A stretch of DNA of 9,356 nucleotides from an uncultured Clostridia bacterium (lineage in GTDB: Bacteria > Bacillota > Clostridia > Christensenellales > UBA3700): contig CAMWSW010000030.1 in the NCBI GenBank assembly GCA_947176975.1, positions 1-9,356 of the forward strand. Direction: 5' to 3'. A model generated the notes under the pieces. It did not search any database. It saw only the letters and a list, made by a program, of their open reading frames with translations, and was not told the origin of the DNA. Below are positions 1 to 5,349 of the stretch, piece by piece (within the stretch, counting starts at the first letter, position 1; every line of letters starts with the position of its first letter). A program made the position numbers and the translations under genes.

Positions 1-3
1 ATT

Positions 4-31
4 AAAAAGGAGCACTCTTACGACTGCTCCT
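4..31 (-). terminator. Rho-independent terminator downstream of pnp
   Basis: Read on the minus strand, AGGAGCA (25-31) and TGCTCCT (8-14) form a 7-bp stem. After a C-C mismatch (15/24) it can continue by two more pairs closing a 4-nt loop. The stem is followed directly by a run of five T (positions 8 to 4, the first also being in the stem). This is the expected layout of an intrinsic terminator for transcription leaving pnp. The T-run on the opposite strand is interrupted, so the minus direction is favoured. The terminator is about 190 bp beyond the pnp stop, with the inverted-repeat element between them. Confidence 0.8.
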
Positions 32-59
32 CTTTATATTGTTAAGCATTTTTTTATTA

Positions 60-217
60 GAGACTCTGATTAAGCGACACGAGCAAAATTGCGTAAGTGA
101 TTTTTGCGATAAGAAGGATACGCGTTGCGGTCGTAGCAGAGCTACGTCCGTGTTGCGTAGACAAACTTAACGCGTAAATCAATAGCAATGTTGCCGTGAG
201 AACTTAAGAAGAGGCTC
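60..217. repeat. 158-bp imperfect inverted repeat (long hairpin element)
   Basis: Almost the whole space between the pnp stop codon and the terminator is one imperfect palindrome. The centre is a near-perfect hairpin: 119-137 pairs with 141-159 around a 3-nt loop (138-140), with two T-T mismatches and three G-T pairs. The outer arms continue with small mismatches and bulges: 98-113 with 166-181, 83-92 with 185-194, 78-81 with 195-198, 70-74 with 203-207, and 60-67 with 210-217. By hand about 55 of 78 left-arm positions make Watson-Crick pairs. All three minus-strand frames contain stops and I see no gene in it. Such a structure could be a MITE-like or REP-like dispersed element, or a very long 3' RNA hairpin on the pnp message. 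The class cannot be decided from one copy. It begins only 3 bp after the pnp stop codon. Confidence 0.75.
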
Positions 218-220
218 CTT

Positions 221-2305
221 TTATTTCAAAACTTCCAAAAGTCTCAACGCAACGCCCTTGTCGTTGATGTCGATTACTTTTACCTTTACTCTGTCGCCGA
301 TATTGACTACGTCCTCGACTTTCTCTACTCTTTCTTTCTTGAGCTTTGAAATGTGAATCATAGCGTCCTTACCGGGAGCAATCTCAACGAATGCGCCGAA
401 GTTCATAATTCTGACAACTCTGCCCTCAAATTCTTCGTCTATTTCGGGATCGTTGGCAATAAGTTCAATAGTCTTCTTAGCCTTTGCGTTCATCTCTTCG
501 TCGATACCCGATACGAGTACGTTACCGAAATCGTCAATATCAATCTTAACGCCAGTCTCGTCGATAATCTTGTTGATTACCTTACCGCCGCTGCCGATTA
601 CGTCTTTGATCTTGTTGGGATCTATGCTGAAAGATACGATCTTTGGAGCATACTTGGAAAGCGACGCCTTTGGAGCAGGCAAAACTTCGAGCATCTTGTC
701 GAGAATAAAGAGTCTGCCCTTTCTTGCTTGAGCCAAAGCCTTACGCAATATCTCTTCGTTGATACCCTTGATTTTGATATCCATTTGAATTGCCGTGATA
801 CCGTCTACAGTACCTGCAACCTTGAAGTCCATATCGCCGAAGAAGTCTTCCAAGCCTTGAATATCCGTCAAGACGGAGATCTTAGACTTGTCCTCATTGC
901 TGATAAGTCCCATTGCAACGCCCGCAACAGGTTTCTTGATTGGTACGCCTGCATCCATAAGAGCCAACGTAGATCCGCATACGGAAGCTTGTGAAGTCGA
1001 GCCGTTGGAAGAAATAACTTCGCTTACCGTACGAATTGCGTATGGGAAGGATTCAACCGACGGGAGCATTGGCTCCAAAGCTCTCTCTGCCAAAGCGCCG
1101 TGACCGATTTCTCTTCTGCCCGGGCTCTTGAGCGGTTTTGCCTCGCCAGTGCTGTACGGCGGCATATTGTAGTGGTGGATATATCTCTTGCATACTTCGT
1201 CGTCAAGACCTTCGAGCTTTTGAACTTCAGAAAGGCTACCGAGCGTACAAATCGTCATAACTTGAGTTTGACCTCTCGTGAATACGCCGCTGCCGTGAAC
1301 TCTTGCCAAAACGCCGTGTTCGCACCAGATAGGTCTGATTTCTTCAAGACTTCTTCCGTCAGGTCTGATACCCTTGTCCAAAATCTTTGCTCTTACCTTT
1401 GCTTTCTTCATTGCGTACAAAGTCTCGGCAATATCTTTCTTTCCGTCCGGGAATTGCTCTGCAAAGTGAGCGAATACGTCTTCGTCGAGAGCGTCTTCTG
1501 CCTTGTCTCTGTCCTGTCTGTTGAAGTTGTCAAGCACTGCGTCCATCTTCTTGTCTGCGTATGCCTTGACAGCTTCTTCGATTTCGGCAGCGGGATGATA
1601 AAGATTTGGAACAATCTTTTCCTTGCCGATTTGCTTTTGAATATCTTCGATAAATGCGACAATCTTCTTGATTTCTTCGTGACCGAACAAGATTGCGCCG
1701 ATCATCTCTTCTTCAGTGAGTTCGTTTGCGCCGGCTTCAACCATCAAAATTGCCTCTTTGGTTCCGCTCAAAGACAAGTGAAGTTTTGACTTCTCTCTTT
1801 GCTCGGTATTCGGGTTGATAATATACTGTCCGTCTACAAATCCTACGATTACAGAGCCCGTAGGTCCTGCAAATGGAATATCCGATATGCTCAAAGCGAC
1901 GGAGCTTCCTATCATTGCGTATACTTCAGGCGGAAGATCGGGATCAACCGACAAAGCGGTAGCTACTACTGCAACGTCGTTGAAAAATCCCTTTGGGAAC
2001 AACGGACGAAGCGGTCTGTCAATAAGTCTTGACGTCAAGATAGCCTTGTCGCTTGCTCTGCCCTCACGCTTTTTGAAGCCGCCGGGGATCTTGCCTACAG
2101 AATACATTTTTTCTTCATAATCTACTCCGAGAGGGAAAAAGTCAATTCCGTCTCTTGGAGTTTTTGCCATAGTCACGTTGACCATTACGGCAGTCTCTCC
2201 ACATCTTACGATACAGCTGCCGTTGCTGAGACCGCAATATGCGCCCGTCTCAACGCTGACTTCTCTACCGCCGACTGTGGTTGTAAAAATCTTTCTATTT
2301 ATCAT
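221..2305 (-). CDS. pnp: Polyribonucleotide nucleotidyltransferase (PNPase)
   Basis: This enzyme degrades RNA 3' to 5' by phosphorolysis, releasing nucleoside diphosphates, as a cytoplasmic trimer involved in mRNA decay. The 694-residue protein has the complete family layout: first RNase PH-like domain (about 8-140), all-alpha linker (about 235-310), second RNase PH-like domain (about 315-545), KH domain (about 555-615, GxxG loop in IGSGGK at 570-575) and S1 domain (about 623-692). Active-site segments are visible: GRREIGHG (396-403), SNGSTSQAS (433-441) and the metal-binding aspartates D487 and D493 in the LEDFFGDMDFK segment. The reading frame is open back to a TTG at 2320, but those five codons contain the ribosome site GGAGG (2314-2318), 8 nt before ATG 2305, so I start at 2305. 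Length is close to the usual 700-710, lacking only a short C-terminal tail. It follows rpsO across a terminator. Confidence 0.98.
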   Translation of the reverse strand: MINRKIFTTTVGGREVSVETGAYCGLSNGSCIVRCGETAVMVNVTMAKTPRDGIDFFPLGVDYEEKMYSVGKIPGGFKKREGRASDKAILTSRLIDRPLRPLFPKGFFNDVAVVATALSVDPDLPPEVYAMIGSSVALSISDIPFAGPTGSVIVGFVDGQYIINPNTEQREKSKLHLSLSGTKEAILMVEAGANELTEEEMIGAILFGHEEIKKIVAFIEDIQKQIGKEKIVPNLYHPAAEIEEAVKAYADKKMDAVLDNFNRQDRDKAEDALDEDVFAHFAEQFPDGKKDIAETLYAMKKAKVRAKILDKGIRPDGRSLEEIRPIWCEHGVLARVHGSGVFTRGQTQVMTICTLGSLSEVQKLEGLDDEVCKRYIHHYNMPPYSTGEAKPLKSPGRREIGHGALAERALEPMLPSVESFPYAIRTVSEVISSNGSTSQASVCGSTLALMDAGVPIKKPVAGVAMGLISNEDKSKISVLTDIQGLEDFFGDMDFKVAGTVDGITAIQMDIKIKGINEEILRKALAQARKGRLFILDKMLEVLPAPKASLSKYAPKIVSFSIDPNKIKDVIGSGGKVINKIIDETGVKIDIDDFGNVLVSGIDEEMNAKAKKTIELIANDPEIDEEFEGRVVRIMNFGAFVEIAPGKDAMIHISKLKKERVEKVEDVVNIGDRVKVKVIDINDKGVALRLLEVLK

Positions 2306-2357
2306 CAAACTAACCTCCAATAATTAGTAATTTAATCAATAATTTGCAATTTTGCTT

Positions 2358-2386
2358 AAAAAACAGGGGTGTCAAATGACAACCCC
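2358..2386 (-). terminator. Terminator/attenuator between rpsO and pnp
   Basis: On the minus strand GGGGTTGTC (2378-2386) pairs with GACACCCC (2366-2373), giving eight base pairs with one bulged T around an ATTT loop. TG and six T (2363-2358) follow. This is a strong intrinsic terminator placed 7 bp after the rpsO stop. I see no convincing promoter in the remaining 52 bp before pnp, so pnp is probably fed by read-through or by a promoter I cannot recognise. The other strand also has a T-rich run after the stem, so weak termination in the plus direction is possible. Confidence 0.85.
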
Positions 2387-2393
2387 ATTTTTC

Positions 2394-2672
2394 TTACTTT
2401 CTAATGCCGAGTTTTGCAATCAATTCACGGTAGCGCTCGATGTCGGTATCTTTGAGGTACTTCAACATGCTTCTTCTCTTACCTACCATTTGCAACAAAC
2501 CTCTTCTTGAGTGGAAGTCATTCTTGTGCTCTGCAAAGTGGTCGTTGAGTTGGAGAATTCTTTGCGTCAAAAGAGCAATTTGAACTTCCGGAGAACCCGT
2601 ATCTCCCTCGTGCTTTGCAAAAGCGTTGATAACTTCTTGCTTTGTCATTTCCTTTACGTTGATTACTTCCAT
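2394..2672 (-). CDS. rpsO: 30S ribosomal protein S15
   Basis: S15 binds the central domain of 16S rRNA at the helix 20-21-22 junction, an early step in 30S assembly. The 92-residue protein carries the family signatures: HEGDTGSPEVQIALLT (21-36), HSRRGLLQMVGKRRSMLKYL (54-73), and the C-terminal RYRELIAKLGIRK. Family members are usually 88-89 residues. The start at 2672 has an excellent ribosome site, AAAGGAGG (2680-2687), 7 nt upstream. An internal ATG (codon 9, 2648) would match the usual length better but has only an AAGG placed too close, so the extra N-terminal residues are probably real. The gene has its own promoter and a structured leader, and is followed by a terminator and pnp, the classic rpsO-pnp pairing. 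Confidence 0.98.
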   Translation of the reverse strand: MEVINVKEMTKQEVINAFAKHEGDTGSPEVQIALLTQRILQLNDHFAEHKNDFHSRRGLLQMVGKRRSMLKYLKDTDIERYRELIAKLGIRK

Positions 2673-2679
2673 TTTTTAG

Positions 2680-2778
2680 CCTCCTTTCTGTGGAATAATA
2701 ATTTAGCGATAGCCAAGTAAAACATCGGAGTCGTTGCTAAACCTAGCTATGTTACTACGTAGTATCCTTTTGAGATAC
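2680..2778 (-). promoter_or_regulatory. Structured 5' leader of rpsO, candidate S15 autoregulatory pseudoknot
   Basis: From the predicted start site (near 2778) to the rpsO start codon at 2672 the leader is about 105 nt; the marked interval ends with the ribosome site. It contains a 5' stem, GTATC (2774-2778) with GATAC (2762-2766), partly overlapping a 12-nt palindrome (2753-2764). Two further stems interleave: ATAGCT (2745-2750) with GGCTAT (2709-2714), and GGTTTAGC (2736-2743) with GCTAAATT (2700-2707). Their a-b-a'-b' order is that of an H-type pseudoknot ending 12 nt before the AAAGGAGG site (2680-2687). CTCC (2727-2730) is also complementary to that site. S15 is known to repress its own mRNA through leader structures, including a pseudoknot in E. 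coli. Assignment here is inference from hand-drawn pairing. Confidence 0.45.
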
Positions 2779-2784
2779 AACGAT

Positions 2785-2813
2785 ATTGTATCACACTTTA
2801 TTTTGCGTTGCAA
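2785..2813 (-). promoter_or_regulatory. Sigma-A promoter of rpsO, extended -10 type
   Basis: On the minus strand the -35 box is TTGCAA (2808-2813), four of six consensus bases. A 17-bp spacer follows, then the -10 box TACAAT (2785-2790), five of six. A TG one base upstream of the -10 gives an extended -10 element. Transcription would begin near 2778. It lies in the gap after hemZ and points at rpsO, so the ribosomal unit can be transcribed independently of the rel operon. Confidence 0.75.
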
Positions 2814-2824
2814 GCATTTTTTGC

Positions 2825-2860
2825 ACTATATTAAAATATTATTTATACATATTATATAGT
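2825..2860 (-). terminator. Possible weak AT-rich stem after hemZ
   Basis: Immediately after the hemZ stop, ACTATAT (2854-2860) can pair with ATATAGT (2825-2831), and AATAT (2849-2853) with ATATT (2835-2839), separated by a bulge. The stem is entirely AT-rich apart from its base pair and lacks a following T-run; the run of six A just downstream has the wrong identity. It may be only an AT-rich spacer. I list it because it is the only candidate for ending the rel-hemZ transcript before the rpsO promoter. Confidence 0.2.
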
Positions 2861-4291
2861 TTATTCAAAGAATTTTTCTTTATCTTCGAGCATTTTATCG
2901 CGTCTTTGCAAATATACGTCCAAGCCCTTGGGATTTGCAAGACGCTCCAATCTGTCGCCGTCAAAGATTCTCTTAGATATCCCCCCTGCGCCGTTGGCGA
3001 TAATGCTCGACACTTCTTCCATAATATGAATATTGTATATACAAGCCTTACCTTCTTTGCAATAACCTACGTTTTCGAGATTACCGCTCATATATTTTTG
3101 CTTATACATATAATAAGGCATATATCCCGCCTTTTCGAGAGCATTCTGAGCATAATTTACCATAGAATTTGCTAAATCAAAGGAAGAATTGTCATATCCG
3201 CCCACTTTTAGCGTCGAACCTTTCTTCAACGCAAGCGTATGTACCGTGATATTGTCAGGATTAAGCGCAATAGCGCAATCCACAGAATGGCGAAAATCCT
3301 CTTCACTTTCTTCGGGCAACATAGCTATCAAGTCCATATTGATATCAAAATCGTACTCTCTTGCCATTTTGTATACGTCGTAAATCTCTTCAATCTTGTG
3401 GCTTCTGCCTATCAAATCCAAAGTCTTTTGATTAAAAGTCTGCGGGTTGACGGAAATTCTCGTCACTCCGTACTTGCTCATTATATCCAACTTGGTCTTC
3501 GTAATCGTATCTGGTCTTCCCGCTTCCACCGTATACTCGTCGCAATCAAACTTGCTTTCTCTTATAATTCTCTCAAAATTAGCGTCGTCAAGAGAGGTAG
3601 GCGTACCTCCGCCAATATAAACGGACGACACTTTCAATCCCATTTTGTCTATAATCTTTTTAGTACACTTAAGTTCATCAATAAGTATATCGCAATACGG
3701 GGTAACGAATTGCTTCACTCTCTTCAACTCCGCCGATATAAACGAACAGTAACTACACCTTGACACGCATATAGGAATATTGACGAATACGTCCACTTCG
3801 TCACGCTTCACGTAATAAGCAAAATTTTGATTGGCGCAAATATTCTTTATGAGCTCAACTTTTTCCTCAGACACCTTAAGCTTGTCCAAAAAGTATGACT
3901 TAGCATTCATTCCCTTTGCCATACACTCATGATACAGCTTGGTCGGACGGATCCCCGTCAATGAACCGTATGGCAAAGTTTGTTCCGTCAGCTTGACAAG
4001 AAAATCATAGAGCGCTACCTTGCTGTGACGCTTAATTTGCGCGTTACGTTTTATCTCATAATACTCGCTATCTTTATCTACAAGAAACGCCTCATCAAGC
4101 GCAAATCTTCTTAAGTCTTTTGAATTATCGCACTTTATCAAACAATCAAACAGTTTATCTTCTATTTTTTGCAGCTCAAGAGTTAAAGCCTCGCCCTCAT
4201 CGTCTAGCTCGATATACGGATAAAAAGCCCTCAAAACATCTCTATAATCATTGTCAAACTCTTGCTTATTGCAGGCAAATTTTATCTTCAT
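2861..4291 (-). CDS. hemZ: HemZ-type radical SAM protein (coproporphyrinogen III oxidase-like)
   Basis: HemZ is a radical SAM enzyme annotated as an oxygen-independent coproporphyrinogen III dehydrogenase of heme synthesis, related to HemN and HemW. The exact activity in anaerobic Clostridia is not settled. The 476-residue protein has an N-terminal extension (about 1-165) with the HemZ-specific segment YGSLTGIRPTKLY (108-120). The radical SAM core follows, with the 4Fe-4S cysteines C175, C179 and C182 (CVSRCSYC), the SAM-binding GGGTPTSL (227-234) and EAGRPDTI (256-263). The C-terminal part includes YMYKQKYMSGNLENVGY (394-410), shared by this family. It starts at ATG 4291, 8 nt after the hydrolase stop, with TAGGG overlapping that stop as a modest ribosome site. 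No other heme or porphyrin gene is in the window, so pathway membership is inferred from the family only. Confidence 0.93.
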   Translation of the reverse strand: MKIKFACNKQEFDNDYRDVLRAFYPYIELDDEGEALTLELQKIEDKLFDCLIKCDNSKDLRRFALDEAFLVDKDSEYYEIKRNAQIKRHSKVALYDFLVKLTEQTLPYGSLTGIRPTKLYHECMAKGMNAKSYFLDKLKVSEEKVELIKNICANQNFAYYVKRDEVDVFVNIPICVSRCSYCSFISAELKRVKQFVTPYCDILIDELKCTKKIIDKMGLKVSSVYIGGGTPTSLDDANFERIIRESKFDCDEYTVEAGRPDTITKTKLDIMSKYGVTRISVNPQTFNQKTLDLIGRSHKIEEIYDVYKMAREYDFDINMDLIAMLPEESEEDFRHSVDCAIALNPDNITVHTLALKKGSTLKVGGYDNSSFDLANSMVNYAQNALEKAGYMPYYMYKQKYMSGNLENVGYCKEGKACIYNIHIMEEVSSIIANGAGGISKRIFDGDRLERLANPKGLDVYLQRRDKMLEDKEKFFE

Positions 4292-4299
4292 TTTACACC

Positions 4300-4899
4300 C
4301 TAAAATATCTCATTATTGACTCGCTCATAGGCAAGCGTAGTACTAGGTCCGTGTCCGCACAACAATATGTAATCCCCTTGAATATCGCATAACTTTTTAA
4401 TAGAATTTAAAAGAGTTGCAAAGTCTCCCCCTCTCAAATCGTACCTTCCATAGCTGTCTTTAAATACCGTATCTCCGCAAAAAATAACGTTGTCGCAAAT
4501 ATAGCATACCCCGCCTTGGGAGTGCCCGGGGGTATGTAATACCTTAATTATTTTGCCGCATAGCGCAATCTCATCGCCGTCCTCAACCGTTTCGTCGACG
4601 TCAAATCTCCTATATCTTCTGCCAAAATCAAGAGGATTATCTATAAAGTCAATATCCATTTTGTGCATATAAATTTTTGCGCCGTACTTTTCTTTTAGCA
4701 GAGCTACTCCGCCTATATGATCGAAATGCCCGTGAGTAAGCAATATCCCCTCCAACTTGAGACTGTTGCCGTCAATATAATCCGTCAGCTTGTTACTCTC
4801 GGTAGACGGATCTACTACAAAACACGTCTTATCTTCTTCATTCTCAACTATATAAGTATTATTGCTGAGTAATCCCAAAACAAAAGTAGTAATTTTCAT
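4300..4899 (-). CDS. Metallo-beta-lactamase-fold hydrolase (glyoxalase II-like)
   Basis: A 199-residue single-domain protein of the small glyoxalase II-like (YcbL/YqgX-type) branch of the metallo-beta-lactamase superfamily, predicted to hydrolyse a thioester or similar small molecule in the cytoplasm. The dinuclear metal site is complete: THGHFDH (H56, H58, D60, H61), H126 in HTPGHSQGG, D143 in FCGDTVF and H183 in CGHGPSTT. There is no signal peptide. It lacks the C-terminal substrate-binding domain of classical glyoxalase II, so the true substrate is unknown. It lies between dtd (12 bp away) and hemZ (8 bp away), a conserved position in Clostridia that implies co-transcription but gives no clear functional link. 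Its ribosome site is weak (AAGAAAAG), so it may depend on translation of dtd upstream. Confidence 0.93.
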   Translation of the reverse strand: MKITTFVLGLLSNNTYIVENEEDKTCFVVDPSTESNKLTDYIDGNSLKLEGILLTHGHFDHIGGVALLKEKYGAKIYMHKMDIDFIDNPLDFGRRYRRFDVDETVEDGDEIALCGKIIKVLHTPGHSQGGVCYICDNVIFCGDTVFKDSYGRYDLRGGDFATLLNSIKKLCDIQGDYILLCGHGPSTTLAYERVNNEIF

Positions 4900-4911
4900 A
4901 TATACTTTTCT

Positions 4912-5349
4912 TTACTTCTCCAAAATCATCGTTATTGGTCCGTCGTTGGACATATCAATATGCATATGTTCCCCAAATACGCCAGTCGCAACCTTCCCGA
5001 GGCGTCTTCTGAACTCTTCTACGGTAAAATCATACAGCGGTTTTGCCGCGTCAAACTTCGCCGACTTGGAAAAGTCCGGGCGACGACCGCTAAAAGCATT
5101 GCCGTAAAGCGTAAAATTGGACACTACCATTACTTCTCCGCCCACGTCAAGCAAAGTCTTGTTGAGTTTGTTGTTTTCGTCCTTAAATATCCTCATACCT
5201 ATTACTCTGTCGACTAAATACTTGCATACTTCCTGCGTGTCGCCCTCGGTATAGCCGACGAGTACCAGATATCCTTCTCCAATCTGGGATATTTCCTCTT
5301 CATTTACCGTCAATCTTGCATGATTGACTCGCTGTACGATTACTCTCAT
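4912..5349 (-). CDS. dtd: D-aminoacyl-tRNA deacylase (DTD)
   Basis: DTD removes D-amino acids, and mischarged glycine on tRNA-Ala, from tRNAs, acting in the cytoplasm as a homodimer. The 145-residue protein has the usual length and both signature segments in the usual places: SNFTLYG (77-83) and NDGPIT (135-140). G137-P138 in the latter form the cross-subunit Gly-cisPro that rejects L-amino acids. The first motif is normally SQFTL; here residue 78 is asparagine (codon AAT at 5116-5118), a conservative but uncommon change in the catalytic pocket. T80 is kept. The ATG start overlaps the rel stop in an ATGA, so translation is probably coupled to rel. The rel-dtd pairing is common in Bacillota. 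Confidence 0.97.
   Translation of the reverse strand: MRVIVQRVNHARLTVNEEEISQIGEGYLVLVGYTEGDTQEVCKYLVDRVIGMRIFKDENNKLNKTLLDVGGEVMVVSNFTLYGNAFSGRRPDFSKSAKFDAAKPLYDFTVEEFRRRLGKVATGVFGEHMHIDMSNDGPITMILEK

Noticed and set aside
60..217. CRISPR array or tRNA-like gene in the pnp downstream region
   Set aside because: There are no regularly spaced direct repeats and no cloverleaf; the symmetry is a single inverted repeat.
214..220. AAGGAGCC after the pnp stop as a ribosome site for a small gene
   Set aside because: No start codon follows at usable distance and all three minus-strand frames are interrupted; the bases belong to the end of the inverted repeat.
1100..1789. Long plus-strand open frame (229 codons) opposite pnp
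   Set aside because: It lies wholly antisense to well-conserved PNPase codons, its translation resembles no family I know, and it has no ribosome site of note. It is an effect of codon usage on the real gene.
2306..2320. TTG start at 2320 for pnp, giving five extra residues
   Set aside because: Those codons contain the GGAGG ribosome site of the ATG at 2305, and the family starts near MINRKIF.
2646..2648. Internal ATG of rpsO as the start
   Set aside because: The AAGG before it is only 2 nt from the ATG, whereas the upstream ATG has an AAAGGAGG at 7-nt spacing.
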